Positions 1 to 8,684 of a stretch of DNA of 44,265 bases are shown in pieces. Below the pieces are notes generated by a model. The model made no database searches and was not told the origin of the DNA. It worked only from the letters and a program-made list of their open reading frames with translations. Position numbers and translations under genes: made by a program. Numbering within the stretch: the first letter of the stretch is position 1; each line of letters starts with the position of its first letter. Origin of the DNA: Candidatus Binatia bacterium. GTDB taxonomy: Bacteria; Desulfobacterota; Binatia; UBA9968; JAJDTQ01. The stretch spans positions 1 to 44,265 of the forward strand of contig JAJEAI010000053.1 of assembly GCA_022824205.1 (NCBI GenBank). The letters are read 5' to 3'.

Positions 1-136
1 GCCCTTGAAATTCCAGTTGCTCCAAAATACACTCTGTCATCGTGGGACCTCGTTCCTCGACCCGCCAAGTCGTTGATATAATTGCTTTATATCACGAACT
101 GAGGTCCCTCTCCCCACCCTTGGTGAAATATCCGGG

Positions 137-757
137 CTAGAGGTGGTCCCGCGCGACGGCCCACACGAGAAAGGCCCCCGCCGCGATCAACAGGATTCCG
201 GAGAGCACGTGCACGTAGGGTTCCAGTCGAGGGGGCAGGTAGCGCCTCCCGCGACTGACCAGGTACACGACCAGGAAGTTCATGGTGCCCGCCCCGAGCC
301 AGAAGCCCACGGGAAACGACAGCGCCCCCTGGATCCCCTGGCTTGCGAAGCCGGCGCGCACGAAACCGAAACCCACCGTGCCCCAGAAGATGTAGGCATA
401 GGGGTTCATGAGTTGGGTGAGAACGCTCTTGAGAAAGGGAGAAAGCGCCCGCGAACCGCGCGCACGGTCCGCGGCGACGGGTGCCGGTCCCGCCCGCAGG
501 GACTGGAGCCCGAGCCAGAGGAGGAACGCGCCGCCGGCGACGCCCATGGCCACGGCGCCGGCGCCAGACGGGATGGCGGAATGGAGCGCCATCACCAGCG
601 GCAGCATGACGCAGGCGTCCACGCACATGGGCGCCAGCGCCGTCTGGGCACCCGGCCACGCGCCCCTGCGGAGCGTCTCGGTGGTGATGAGCGCCAGGAT
701 GGGGCCCGGCATGGAGGCGACGGAGAACCCCATGGCATACGCGAACAGCAGGCTCAT
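137..757 (-). CDS. LysE/RhtB-family amino acid exporter
   Basis: This 206-residue integral membrane protein belongs to the LysE/RhtB translocator family, which exports amino acids or related small metabolites across the inner membrane. The N-terminus carries the family signature SMPGPILALI after a first hydrophobic helix. The middle has the NPYAYIFWG segment that matches the conserved NPKxxxFW-type motif, and about six hydrophobic segments fill the chain. I chose the ATG at 755-757 because the reading frame upstream to 820 adds only a polar 21-residue extension that would precede the first membrane helix. Length is normal for the family. The substrate cannot be read from the sequence. It is transcribed divergently from the cupin gene at 870. 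Confidence 0.85.
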   Translation of the reverse strand: MSLLFAYAMGFSVASMPGPILALITTETLRRGAWPGAQTALAPMCVDACVMLPLVMALHSAIPSGAGAVAMGVAGGAFLLWLGLQSLRAGPAPVAADRARGSRALSPFLKSVLTQLMNPYAYIFWGTVGFGFVRAGFASQGIQGALSFPVGFWLGAGTMNFLVVYLVSRGRRYLPPRLEPYVHVLSGILLIAAGAFLVWAVARDHL

Positions 758-869
758 GGCGGGAGCGTAGCAACGCGGTGCCGCGAACGAAACAACGGCG
801 GTGTCGCGACGATCTTCCATTCGCGCCGAGCCCGAGCACGAGTCGACTTTAACCGAGGGAGGATCACCG

Positions 870-1388
870 ATGAGCTACAAGCATATCGTTCATGTTTCCG
901 ATGTCGCCGAGGAGCCGTTGCCGACCCCTGAAGGCACGGCGTTCGGCGGGACGCGGCAGCGTGTGGGCCTGGCCGCGGGAGCGCAGAAGCTCGGCTACGG
1001 GCTCTTCTCCGTCCCGCCGGGCAAGACCGCGTTCCCGTTCCACGGCCACACCCTCAACGAGGAGCTGATCTACATTCTGGAGGGTGAGGGGACCCTGCGG
1101 TTCGGCGACGAAACCGTGGCGGTGCGCGCCGGGACGTTCATCGCCTGCCCGGGCGGCGTGGAGATGAGCCACCAGCTCGTGAACACGTCGGAAGGGGACC
1201 TTCGCTACCTGTGCGTGAGCACCATGCAGTATCCCGACATCGTCCACTACCCCGACTCCGGGAAGGTCGGGGTCTACGCCGGCCCGGGGGCGTCGGACCG
1301 GAAGCCGTTCCGCGGCATCTACAAGAAGGGCACCGAGGTCCCGTACTTCCAGGACGAGACCGGACCCGAGGCGAAGGGCGGGTCGTGA
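870..1388 (+). CDS. Single-domain cupin protein
   Basis: This is a 172-residue cupin beta-barrel protein. Cupin motif 1 is clear (HGHTLNEELIYILEG, a His-x-His-x4-Glu metal site followed by the usual Gly), and motif 2 lies in PGGVEMSHQLVNTSE. Both support a mononuclear metal-binding barrel. The function could be a dioxygenase, isomerase or sugar-binding protein; the sequence does not decide. The ATG at 870 is preceded by a good GAGGGAGGA ribosome site. Its stop overlaps the GTG start of the dehydrogenase that follows by four bases (GTGA), so the two are probably translationally coupled and act on related metabolites. Confidence 0.85.
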   Translation: MSYKHIVHVSDVAEEPLPTPEGTAFGGTRQRVGLAAGAQKLGYGLFSVPPGKTAFPFHGHTLNEELIYILEGEGTLRFGDETVAVRAGTFIACPGGVEMSHQLVNTSEGDLRYLCVSTMQYPDIVHYPDSGKVGVYAGPGASDRKPFRGIYKKGTEVPYFQDETGPEAKGGS

Positions 1389-2353
1389 GCGCGTTCCGCA
1401 TGGCGTTTCTGGACGCCGCCACCTTCGGCGTGGTGTCCCTGACGCGGTTCGAGGAATCCGCCGACTGCGCCGTGCATGAGCTGACGGAGGCGGATGAGCT
1501 GCCCGGGCGCCTGGCGGACCGCCAGTGCGCGGTCATCAACAAGTTCGTGCTCGACCGGGCGCGGTTGGAGCATCCTTCGGCCGCTCAACTCGAGCTCATT
1601 GCCGTCGGCGCCACCGGCACCGACAACGTCGACATCGCGTGCGCGCGGGAACGCGGCATCGCCGTCTGCAACGTGCCGGGGTACGCCACCACGGCGGTGG
1701 CCCAGTACGCCATGGCGCTGATCCTGGAGTTGGCGACCCAGGCGTCCCGGTACGCCCAGGGCACACGCATGGGCCACTGGCAGGAGAGCACCATCTTCAC
1801 GCGCCACGACTACCCGAGCTTCGAGTTGCAGGGGCGGGTGCTGGGCATCGTCGGCTACGGCAACATCGGCCGCAAGGTGGCGGAGATGGCGCGGGTCTTC
1901 GGGCTCGATGTGTTGGTGGCCGGTCGCGTGGGCGGGGAAAGCGGGCGGCCGGACAGGCTGCCCCTGGAGGAAGTGCTGCGGCGAGCCGATTTCGTCAGCC
2001 TGCACTGCCCGCTCACGCCTCGCACGGCGGGTTTCATCAACCCGCGCACCCTGTCGCTGATGAAACCCACCGCCTATCTGGTGAATACCGCCCGCGGCGG
2101 CCTGGTGGAGGAGGCGGCCCTGATCGAGGCGCTGGAACGGGGCACCATCGCGGGCGCGGCTCTGGACGTGATCTCGCAGGAACCGCCCGACGATGGCCAC
2201 CCGATGATGGAGGCTGCGGCGCGGCTCGACAACCTCCTGATCACCCCCCACTGCGCCTGGGCCGCCCGGGAGACGCGCCAGCGGCTCATGGACGAAGTGT
2301 TCGAGAACATCCAGGCGTTCCGACGCGGCGGGCGGCGGAACCGGGTGGACTAA
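1385..2353 (+). CDS. D-2-hydroxyacid dehydrogenase (NAD-dependent)
   Basis: This 322-residue protein is an NAD(P)-dependent D-isomer 2-hydroxyacid dehydrogenase of the glycerate/hydroxypyruvate reductase type, which interconverts 2-oxoacids and D-2-hydroxyacids in the cytoplasm. Visible features are the Rossmann loop GYGNIG (about residues 157-162) and the catalytic triad Arg237 (NTARGG), Glu266 (SQEPP) and His289 (TPHCAW). The GTG at 1385 overlaps the cupin stop codon; an ATG five codons later (1400) is an equally possible start. Which 2-hydroxyacid is used cannot be read from the sequence. The coupling to the cupin gene suggests a small two-gene catabolic operon. Confidence 0.9.
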   Translation: MSAFRMAFLDAATFGVVSLTRFEESADCAVHELTEADELPGRLADRQCAVINKFVLDRARLEHPSAAQLELIAVGATGTDNVDIACARERGIAVCNVPGYATTAVAQYAMALILELATQASRYAQGTRMGHWQESTIFTRHDYPSFELQGRVLGIVGYGNIGRKVAEMARVFGLDVLVAGRVGGESGRPDRLPLEEVLRRADFVSLHCPLTPRTAGFINPRTLSLMKPTAYLVNTARGGLVEEAALIEALERGTIAGAALDVISQEPPDDGHPMMEAAARLDNLLITPHCAWAARETRQRLMDEVFENIQAFRRGGRRNRVD

Positions 2354-2405
2354 ACCATGTAGTTGTCGGGCTGGCCGCCGGCAACGGCGGCGAGGAGGCG
2401 TGCCG

Positions 2406-2618
2406 TCAAGTATGGCCGCCCCTGATTTCCCCGAGCAGTTCCGAGAACTCTCGCGCCAGGCCGTGCAACTCCTTTTGCAAGCCGTCGATTCTCAGGCCCA
2501 GGCCGTCGATTCTCAGGTCCAGCCGGTCGATTCGTCCGTCGAGCCGTGCGGCAACCCGCCAGATGAACAATCCCAAGGCAATCCCAACGCCGATAATCGT
2601 AAAGACTTCACCGCTCAT
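2406..2618 (-). CDS. Small membrane-anchored coiled-coil protein
   Basis: This 70-residue protein has one N-terminal membrane helix (VFTIIGVGIALGLFIW) followed by an amphipathic stretch with a strict heptad pattern (RIDRLDLRIDGLGLRIDGLQ). The heptads predict a parallel coiled coil on one side of the membrane. Small proteins of this build, with a variable number of heptads, are common hypothetical genes in sponge-symbiont and acidobacterial-type genomes; I know no assigned function. The heptads are encoded by a 21-bp tandem repeat, so copy-number change would lengthen the coil without breaking the frame. The gene stands alone between two oppositely oriented neighbours. Confidence 0.6.
   Translation of the reverse strand: MSGEVFTIIGVGIALGLFIWRVAARLDGRIDRLDLRIDGLGLRIDGLQKELHGLAREFSELLGEIRGGHT
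2482..2544. repeat. 21-bp tandem repeat, about 2.5 units
   Basis: Units beginning CCGTCGATTCTCAGG start at 2482 and 2503 and match at 19 of 21 positions. A third, diverged unit starts at 2524 (CGGTCGATTCG). The period is exactly one coiled-coil heptad of the small protein encoded on the minus strand, so the repeat lies inside coding sequence and keeps frame. Confidence 0.8.
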
Positions 2619-2824
2619 GTTGGTCCCCGTTGTGGTATGCGTTGGACGATCGGTTCGTCCGTTCCGTCCCTCCGTCCCAATATGATCGGTACTTCTCGGC
2701 CGTTCTTTAATCCATGGCTGCTAAAATGGTTCGATCGTTACTGAAACACTCGCGGAGCGACATGTCAACGCGCAAGCGGTGTACACGGGTTGGAACCCGG
2801 GAGCGGATCGTTCGTGGGCGAGCG

Positions 2825-3688
2825 CTACCGGACGGTGATGAGAAGCGCCCCGCCCAACAACGACAGTGCGCCCAGAACGACGGGCAAGGTGACCTTCTCC
2901 AGGTCCTTCAGGAAGATGGCGCTGAAGAGAAGCGAGAAGAGCGGCGTCGTGTTCAGCAGGGGTATCATGACCGACACCTCGCCGAGGTTCAGCGAGGTGA
3001 AGACCAGGAGCTGCGAGATGGCGGAAACGAAGGCCGTGGGCCCGAAGTAGGGGAGGCTCTCGCGGCTCGGAATCACCACCGGGAACTGCCGCTTGATCCA
3101 GAGGTAGACCACGAAGATGGTGAGCGAGGTGCCGGTGGTCACGGCGCCGGCCACGAACGGGTTGGGCAGGATGAGCAGACCGGCCCTGCGGAAGTTCTGG
3201 GAAACCCCCGCCAGGAATGCCGCCATCAGGGGATAGACCGCGTCCAGGAGGCGCCACTCGGAACTGGCGCCGTCCTTGCGGTAAAGCACCAGCCATCCGC
3301 CGGCGACGATGAAGAGCGCGCCCAGGTAGACCGGGATCACGGGGCGTTCGTGCAGGAAGACCACCGCGATGGCCACGGAGAAGAGCGGACCGACGCCGCG
3401 CAGCGGCATGGCCCGGGCGACGCCCAGGCGGTCGATGCCGATGTAAAGGAAGATACGGGCCAGCAGAGGCTGGAGCGTGCCGCTGGCCATGAAGTAGAAG
3501 GCCGCCGGGGAGCGGACGATGGAGAGGGGGAAGTTGATCGCCACGTAGGACCACATCAGGATGGTGGTCACCAAGTAGCTGAGGAACGCCGCGCTGAGCA
3601 CGCTCGACGTGCGCGCGCCCTTGCGCACCAGGATCGAGTCCACGGCCCAGCCCATGGCGGAGAGGAAGGGAACGATTTCAGGGCGCAT
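2825..3688 (-). CDS. EamA/DMT-family transporter
   Basis: This 287-residue, highly hydrophobic protein has the two-fold EamA organisation of the drug/metabolite transporter superfamily, with about ten membrane helices. Typical features are the helix 3-4 region with RIFLYIGIDRLGVARAMPL and the second-half counterpart FVSAISQLLVFTSLNLGEVS. The ATG at 3688 is preceded on its strand by AGAGGGA. Members export amino acids, purines or other metabolites; the substrate is unknown. A second DMT protein, at 9742, shares the same type of motif (ALQLGEIYRMLPLIQTSPLF here parallels LNLGEVSVMIPLLNTTPLF), so the two may be distant paralogues. Confidence 0.85.
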   Translation of the reverse strand: MRPEIVPFLSAMGWAVDSILVRKGARTSSVLSAAFLSYLVTTILMWSYVAINFPLSIVRSPAAFYFMASGTLQPLLARIFLYIGIDRLGVARAMPLRGVGPLFSVAIAVVFLHERPVIPVYLGALFIVAGGWLVLYRKDGASSEWRLLDAVYPLMAAFLAGVSQNFRRAGLLILPNPFVAGAVTTGTSLTIFVVYLWIKRQFPVVIPSRESLPYFGPTAFVSAISQLLVFTSLNLGEVSVMIPLLNTTPLFSLLFSAIFLKDLEKVTLPVVLGALSLLGGALLITVR

Positions 3689-3753
3689 TCCGGTTCCCTC
3701 TAACGGAAGCGGACAGTGTAAGCAAACGGGGGTCGGTGCCGGAGTCAGGCCCG

Positions 3754-4053
3754 TCAGGGAGCGGATTTCTTATGCACGTCGTACTGTCTCCAATCGGGCA
3801 CATGTGCACTCATCAATGCCTTGAACAACTTCCCGTGGTTGGGGATTCGAAGGTGAAGCAGTTCGTGGGCGGCCATGGCATAGTTTACGATCCGCCCCCG
3901 CTCGCTACTCTCTACGCCCAGAAGTGGCTGGTACAGCGAGGCCTTAAGTAGACGCTGTTCGCCGACACTGATGGCGGCGTTGGGGAACCGGGTCACGAGT
4001 GATCGGACCTCTTGCGCAAAGTCCGTTGCATCCACGCCGGCTTCAGCGTCCAA
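3754..4053 (-). pseudogene. Decayed YgjP-like (DUF45) zinc metallopeptidase
   Basis: The C-terminal half reads [20 protein letters not shown], the zinc site of YgjP/DUF45 metallopeptidases (HExxH followed by the conserved PNHG-x-x-F). The N-terminal part ([12 protein letters not shown]) resembles the start of the short DUF45 proteins. The conserved middle block normally present before the zinc site (K-W-G/A-S-C-S) is missing, replaced by an unrelated-looking stretch, so the gene appears internally deleted or scrambled. In many genomes this short peptidase follows hsdR of type I restriction systems, and a possible hsdR remnant lies immediately upstream. The open frame could still be translated, but I treat it as a remnant. 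Confidence 0.5.
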
Positions 4054-4184
4054 TAGACCCCGAACACCCTTGGCGGCAGCGTGCTGTCCTTCGCGGCGGC
4101 AACAACCGACTCTTTGTCTCGCATGGCGAGGGCGTCGTTTGGGGGCAGGGGAGTCCAGCCGATTTCCGCCGCGTGGCGGACCAT
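3993..4184 (-). pseudogene. Possible remnant of a type I restriction HsdR N-terminus
   Basis: The frame starting at 4184 reads [20 protein letters not shown], which resembles the start of some HsdR proteins (W-x-x-L-P-x-x-E/D-A-L-x-x-R). It runs out of recognisable sequence after about 45 codons and is followed, in another frame, by the decayed DUF45 peptidase that often accompanies hsdR. The resemblance is short and from memory of the family, so this call is weak. No hsdM or hsdS sequence is present in the window. Confidence 0.3.
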
Positions 4185-4240
4185 CGGGAACTAACTGTAC
4201 GGTTGCCGCTTCTCTTAGGTTCAGGTCATCACGCCTGTAG

Positions 4241-4489
4241 CTATAGACCTGTGGAAACAGGGATGGTTCGTGCGTGAGTCAGATCCGAGCCCTTCACTGA
4301 CCGGGCCTGCCAGGACAACACCGTCGCGATCGCGACCGTGTCGCCGCTCAGCGACATGAACTCAACCACGAAGGCCTTTCGTCCAGGGTGGAGGTGGACC
4401 ACGGTGCCCACGTCACCGGGCCTCAAATCCTCTCCCTCGTCGCTCACGACTTCCGCCGTAAGCACTAACTGGTCATGTTCCTTGAACAT
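4241..4489 (-). CDS. DUF4926 domain protein
   Basis: This 82-residue protein matches the DUF4926 pattern: [14 protein letters not shown] at the start, then a small barrel-like core with [14 protein letters not shown] and [19 protein letters not shown]. The family is small, soluble, of unknown function, and is often found next to DUF6883 genes in what may be toxin-antitoxin-like or defence-associated pairs (that role is inference). The start is set by a perfect AGGAGGT site nine bases upstream on the minus strand. The stop of a DUF6883 fragment lies three bases upstream of its ATG, so the pair was probably one operon. Confidence 0.7.
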   Translation of the reverse strand: MFKEHDQLVLTAEVVSDEGEDLRPGDVGTVVHLHPGRKAFVVEFMSLSGDTVAIATVLSWQARSVKGSDLTHARTIPVSTGL

Positions 4490-4492
4490 TGT

Positions 4493-4690
4493 TCACCTCC
4501 TGAGCGGATGCGCTGTAATCAACCTGGGGTAGGTAGTCCCGCGGTCCACCTGCCACACTGTCCTGATCACCGGATTTCGACCGTCAGGGGTCTCCAATCG
4601 GGCCTTTCTTCGACCGGTATTTCTTGAATGCAGCGGAGCGTCATGATCTGTCAAGAGTAGAAACGGAACCAATCCGTAGTTCACGCACAC
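4493..4690 (-). pseudogene. Truncated DUF6883 gene (3' end only)
   Basis: The last 40 codons (VIRTVWQVDRGTTYPRLITA) match the C-terminus of DUF6883 proteins, which end in a W-x-(V/I)-x-x-G-x-x-x-P-R-L-(V/I)-T strand pattern. The N-terminal two thirds expected for this family, about 110 residues, are absent; the first 20 codons of the frame do not look like the domain. The fragment sits directly upstream of the intact DUF4926 gene, its usual partner. I read it as a gene that lost its 5' end, perhaps when the molybdenum hydroxylase set at 4771 came to lie beside it. Confidence 0.5.
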
Positions 4691-4770
4691 TTGACGGCCT
4701 TCGCCGCGAAACGCTACGGTACAGGGCAGTTCTCACCAAGCTTCAGACTGAACTCTACAAGCACCCCATC

Positions 4771-5658
4771 ATGAAACCACCGCCGTTCCGTTACCACACG
4801 CCCCGGTCCCTGTCCGAAGCGCTGGACCTTCTGCGAGAATCGTCCGGGGACGCGCGGGTGCTGGCCGGCGGGCAGAGCCTGGTGCCGTTGCTCAACCTGC
4901 GGCTGGCCTACCCCGAGGTCCTGGTGGACCTCAATCAGGTCCAGGGGCTGTCCTATATCCGCGACGACGGCGCGCGGCTCCGCATCGGCGCCATGACCCG
5001 CCAGCGCGAGGCGGAGTTCTCGGTGGTCCTGGCGGAGCGTTGCCCGCTTCTCGTGGAGGCGCTGGCGCAGGTGGGGCATCCTGCCATCCGCAACCGCGGC
5101 ACCGTCGGCGGCAGCCTGGCCCACGCGGATCCGGTGGCGGAGTTGCCCTGCGTGATGACGGCGCTGAACGCGGAGTTGGTAGCGGCGGGGCCGGAGGGCG
5201 AGCGGGTGATCGCCGCGAGCGACTTCTTCCTGGGTCCCTACGAGACCGCGTTGGACGCAAGAGAGATACTGGTGGAGGTGCGGATTCCGTCGGCGCCGGG
5301 GCCTCGGCACGCGAGCTTCGTGGAGTTCAGCCGCCGCCACGGTGATTTCGCGCTGGCGGAGGCCGCGGCGGTGCTGGAGGGGGACGGAAGCTGCACGGGA
5401 GCGCGGGTGGTCGCGGCCGGCCCGGCGTGGATACCCTGCCGGCTTGAAGCGGTCGAACGGCTGGTAGGCGGCGCCGGAGTGGCCCGTACGGACGGCGCCG
5501 CCCAGCGCGATCTCGTGGAAGAGGCGGGCAGGACGGCGGAGGCCGCGGTGGCGGCGCTCCCCACCCACGCGGACGCCACGCCCTACCAGCGGCGGCTGGC
5601 CGCGGTGCTGGTCAAGCGCGCCGTCGCGCAAGCGCTGGAGCGATGGAGTCGGAATTGA
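4771..5658 (+). CDS. Molybdenum hydroxylase FAD subunit (CoxM-like), set 1
   Basis: This 295-residue protein is the FAD-binding medium subunit of a xanthine oxidase-family molybdenum hydroxylase. It passes electrons from the iron-sulfur subunit to an acceptor. The FAD motifs are AGGQSLVPLLNLRL near residue 31 and RNRGTVGGSLAHADP near residue 107, both canonical. The C-terminal CO_deh_flav_C domain follows from about residue 175. The ATG at 4771 is chosen because the family always begins with the MKPxxFxYHxPxS strand; an open frame reaches back to 4624 but is not family-like. The last 16 bases overlap the next gene, so the M-S-L subunits form one operon. Confidence 0.92.
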   Translation: MKPPPFRYHTPRSLSEALDLLRESSGDARVLAGGQSLVPLLNLRLAYPEVLVDLNQVQGLSYIRDDGARLRIGAMTRQREAEFSVVLAERCPLLVEALAQVGHPAIRNRGTVGGSLAHADPVAELPCVMTALNAELVAAGPEGERVIAASDFFLGPYETALDAREILVEVRIPSAPGPRHASFVEFSRRHGDFALAEAAAVLEGDGSCTGARVVAAGPAWIPCRLEAVERLVGGAGVARTDGAAQRDLVEEAGRTAEAAVAALPTHADATPYQRRLAAVLVKRAVAQALERWSRN

Positions 5659-6146
5659 CGGACGATCGGACGGACCGGCGCACGGTCGCCGTGACGGTCA
5701 ACGGACGGCGCTGCACGGCCGAGGTGGACGTGCGCAAGACCCTGGCGGACTTCCTGCGCGAGGACGCGGGCTTCACCGGGGTTCACGTGGGCTGCGAGCA
5801 CGGCGTGTGCGGCGCGTGCTCGGTGTTGATGGACGGGCAGGTGGTGCGCTCGTGCATCCTCTTCGCGGTGCAGGCGGACGGCCACGAGGTCGTCACGGTG
5901 GAGGGGCTGGGCGACGAGGACGCGTTGAACCCGCTGCAGCAGGCCTTCGTGGAGCACCATGCGCTTCAGTGCGGCTTCTGCACGCCGGGCATGCTGCTGG
6001 CCGCGGTGGACCTGTTGAAGCACTGTCCCGATCCCACGGAGACCCAGGTGCGCGAGGCGCTTTCTGGCAACCTGTGCATGTGCACCGGATACGCCAACAT
6101 CGTCCGGGCGGTGCGCGCCGCCGCGCCGAACGTCCGCTCCGGTTGA
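5643..6146 (+). CDS. Molybdenum hydroxylase 2Fe-2S subunit (CoxS-like), set 1
   Basis: This 167-residue protein is the small subunit with two [2Fe-2S] clusters. The plant-ferredoxin-type cluster uses Cys51, Cys56, Cys59 and Cys71 ([10 protein letters not shown]...SC). The C-terminal four-helix cluster uses Cys110, Cys113, Cys145 and Cys147 (QCGFCTPG and NLCMCTGY). All eight cysteines are present. The second motif has Met in place of the nearly invariant Arg in the usual NLCRCTGY, which could tune the cluster facing the molybdenum cofactor. It overlaps the FAD subunit gene by 16 bases and lies 63 bases before the large subunit gene. Confidence 0.93.
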   Translation: MESELTDDRTDRRTVAVTVNGRRCTAEVDVRKTLADFLREDAGFTGVHVGCEHGVCGACSVLMDGQVVRSCILFAVQADGHEVVTVEGLGDEDALNPLQQAFVEHHALQCGFCTPGMLLAAVDLLKHCPDPTETQVREALSGNLCMCTGYANIVRAVRAAAPNVRSG

Positions 6147-6209
6147 GCGGCGTGCCGGGCAGACGAGGCGCCACCCCGCGGAAACGACTGAAAGGCTGAC
6201 CGTCTCTCC

Positions 6210-8615
6210 ATGGAACCTTCATCCACTCAATGGAAGGGCCGCCCGGTGCGGTTGCGCGAGGACCTGCGGTTCTCCACCGGCCGGGGTACCTACGTCGACG
6301 ACATGAAGTTCCCGGACACGCTTCACGTCGCGCTGCTGCGGAGCGTGCACGCGCACGCGCGCATCGTGAACGTGGACATGAACGAGGCGTTGGCCATGCC
6401 CGGGGTGGTGTGCGGCCTCACCGGCGAGGACGCGCGGCGCATGACCAAGCCGCTGCGCTCGCTCATCCCCATCCCGGTGGCCCTCGACGCCTATTGCCTG
6501 GCTTTCGGCAAGGTCACCCACGTGGGCGAGCCCGTGGCGGCCGTCCTGGCCGAGAGCCGCTATCTGGCGGAGGACGCGCTGGAGAAGATCCGGGTGGAGT
6601 ACGAGCCCCTGCCCGCGGCGGTGGACCCCGAGGCCGCCATGGAGCCGGACGCGCCGCTACTGTTCGAGTCCATGGGCACCAACGTCATGTGGCGGGACCG
6701 CTTCGACTACGGCGACACGGACGCGGCCTTCGCGCGCGCGGCCCATGTCTTCAAGAAGCGTTTCTACATCCAGCGCTACTCGTCCACGGCCCTCGAGACC
6801 TTCGGCTGCACCGCGGTCTACGACGACCGCCGCGAGCAGCTCACCGTCTGGTCCAACGACCAGCGCCCGGGTCAGGCCATGCCCATCGTAGCCCACAGCC
6901 TGGGCCTGACCCATGCGCAGATCCGTTTCGTCACGCCGGACGTGGGCGGCGGCTTCGGCAACAAGCGCAAGGCCCACTACCTGATCATCGCGGCGCTCCT
7001 GTCCAGGATGAGCGGCGGCAGGCCCGTGCATTACCTGGAGGACCGGCGCGAGAACCTCATGGCGCTGATCCACGCGTGCAACGGCGTCATGGACCTGGAA
7101 GCGGCGCTGGACGAGGAAGGCCGCATCCTCGGCATGAAGGTGCGCGACATCGCCGACGAGGGCGCCAACGTCCTCAACCCCACGGTGCACTCGATCCTCA
7201 AGCTCGGCAACCTGACCAACTGCTACCGCATCCCGGTGGTGCGCTACGAGGTCAACTCGGTGATGACCAACAAGTGCCCGTCGGGCGCCAACCGGGGCAT
7301 CGGCAAGCCGTTCATGTGCCTGGCCATGGAACGCATGATGGACTACCTGGCGCGGCGGCTCGGCATGGACCCCATCGAGCTGCGACGCAGGAACCTGGTG
7401 CCGCCCGACGCCATGCCCTACACCGGCCCCAGCGGCGCGCTCATCGACAGCGGCGACTTCAGCGGCACCCTCGACAAGCTGCTGCCGCTCATCGACTACG
7501 AGGACTTTCTCCGGGAACAGCGGGAGGCCCGCGCCCGGGGGCGCTACCTCGGCATCGGCATCGCCATCGGGCTGGAGCCGAGCACCTCCAACCAGTCGGC
7601 CTACATCCTCTCGTCGGGCCGGCGCAACGCCTCGGGCTCGGCCGAGGCGGCCATGGTGCGGGTGGAGCACGACGGCAGCATCCTGGTGCTCCTGGGGGAC
7701 GTGGGCAGCGGCCAGGGGCACGAGACCGCGGCGGCGCAGATCGTCGCCGACGAGCTGGGCGTCGCCATGGACGGCGTGCGCGTGTCGCCGTTCTTCGACT
7801 CCGCGGTGACGCCCTGGCTCTACGCCACCGGCAACTACTCCAACAAGTTCGCCGGCACCGACGTGGGCGCCATTCTCGGGGCCGCGCGCAAGGTGCGCGA
7901 CAAGCTGCTGGAACTCGGGGCGTACCTGTTGCGGGAGCCGGTGGAGAACCTGGAGCTGGCCGAGGGCGGCGTGCGCGCCCGCGACCGGAATGAGCATCGC
8001 AAGACCCTGGCCGAGCTGGCGTTCGTGGCCTACCGCGACCTGCTGTCGCTTCCGAAGGGCATGGAGCCGGGTCTGGAGGGCCGGTTCTACTACAGCTCGG
8101 ACCTCGCCAACGTCCCCGACGAGAACCGCCGCGTGCGCAACCAGCTCTTCGCCAGCAACGCCGCCCACGGAGTCATCGTCGAAGTGGACCCCGACACCGG
8201 CGGGGTCGCGATCCTGAAGTACGGCGTGGTGCACGACTGCGGCACCGTGTTGAACCCCGCCATCGTGGAAGGACTGGTGCAGGGCGCCACCGCCCACGGC
8301 ATCGGCGCGGCGCTCTACGAGGAGTTCGACTACGACGCGGAGGGGAATCTCAAGTCCACCACCTTCGTGGACTATCTCAAGCCCACCGCGGTGGAGATTC
8401 CCGACGTGCGCATGGACCACCTGGTGACGCCGTCGCCGTACACGCCTCTGGGGATGAAGGGGGTGGGGGAGGGCGGCGCCATTCCCGCGCCGGCAGCCAT
8501 CTGCAACGCCGTGGAAAACGCGCTGGAGCCCCTGGGCTGCACCTTCGACCACCTGCCGCTCACGCCCGAGCGGGTGTGGGGGGAAATAGAAAAGGCCCGC
8601 GCCTCGAGATCGTAG
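6210..8615 (+). CDS. Molybdenum hydroxylase large subunit (CoxL/XdhB-like), set 1
   Basis: This 801-residue protein binds the molybdopterin cytosine dinucleotide cofactor and holds the substrate site. It opens with [20 protein letters not shown] (aldehyde oxidase a/b hammerhead domain), followed by the Mo-binding domain with [12 protein letters not shown] near residue 249. The catalytic glutamate lies in GMKGVGEGG near residue 753. The active-site loop that in form I CO dehydrogenase contains Cys reads [11 protein letters not shown] here, so this is not a form I CO dehydrogenase. The substrate is unknown; the loop also differs from that of set 2 (GTYRSPGRYE). The TAG stop codon is contributed by a palindromic repeat inserted at 8612. 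Confidence 0.9.
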   Translation: MEPSSTQWKGRPVRLREDLRFSTGRGTYVDDMKFPDTLHVALLRSVHAHARIVNVDMNEALAMPGVVCGLTGEDARRMTKPLRSLIPIPVALDAYCLAFGKVTHVGEPVAAVLAESRYLAEDALEKIRVEYEPLPAAVDPEAAMEPDAPLLFESMGTNVMWRDRFDYGDTDAAFARAAHVFKKRFYIQRYSSTALETFGCTAVYDDRREQLTVWSNDQRPGQAMPIVAHSLGLTHAQIRFVTPDVGGGFGNKRKAHYLIIAALLSRMSGGRPVHYLEDRRENLMALIHACNGVMDLEAALDEEGRILGMKVRDIADEGANVLNPTVHSILKLGNLTNCYRIPVVRYEVNSVMTNKCPSGANRGIGKPFMCLAMERMMDYLARRLGMDPIELRRRNLVPPDAMPYTGPSGALIDSGDFSGTLDKLLPLIDYEDFLREQREARARGRYLGIGIAIGLEPSTSNQSAYILSSGRRNASGSAEAAMVRVEHDGSILVLLGDVGSGQGHETAAAQIVADELGVAMDGVRVSPFFDSAVTPWLYATGNYSNKFAGTDVGAILGAARKVRDKLLELGAYLLREPVENLELAEGGVRARDRNEHRKTLAELAFVAYRDLLSLPKGMEPGLEGRFYYSSDLANVPDENRRVRNQLFASNAAHGVIVEVDPDTGGVAILKYGVVHDCGTVLNPAIVEGLVQGATAHGIGAALYEEFDYDAEGNLKSTTFVDYLKPTAVEIPDVRMDHLVTPSPYTPLGMKGVGEGGAIPAPAAICNAVENALEPLGCTFDHLPLTPERVWGEIEKARASRS

Positions 8616-8638
8616 GGGCGACCGGCGGTCGCCCCTAC
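8612..8638. repeat. GTAGGGGCGACC palindromic repeat, copy 1
   Basis: Twelve-base arms GTAGGGGCGACC (8612-8623) and GGTCGCCCCTAC (8627-8638) flank a 3-base loop. The repeat contains the TAG stop codon of the preceding gene (8613-8615). It lies between two convergent genes, where its hairpin could also stop transcription. The same sequence recurs at 8656 and 22831. Confidence 0.85.
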
Positions 8639-8655
8639 AGGGTGGCGTTGAACAT

Positions 8656-8676
8656 GGGGCGACCGCGGGTCGCCCC
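8656..8676. repeat. GGGGCGACC palindromic repeat, copy 2
   Basis: Nine-base arms GGGGCGACC and GGTCGCCCC flank a GCG loop. It is separated from copy 1 by 17 bases and continues into CTACC, the outer part of the same repeat. The left outer bases (GTA) are lost. Two tandem hairpins between convergent genes make a plausible bidirectional terminator. Confidence 0.75.
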
Positions 8677-8684
8677 TACCGGGT

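Noticed and set aside
3754..4184. Selenoprotein gene with in-frame TGA as an explanation for the broken frames
   Set aside because: The break involves a frame change and missing conserved sequence rather than a single in-frame TGA, so decay explains it better.
6657..8552. 631-codon minus-strand open frame opposite the set 1 large subunit
   Set aside because: It mirrors the codons of the real gene; no motif, signal or ribosome site supports it.
6210..8615. Aerobic form I CO dehydrogenase
   Set aside because: Neither large subunit in the window has the Cys-containing VAYRCSFR loop needed for the Mo-Cu site.
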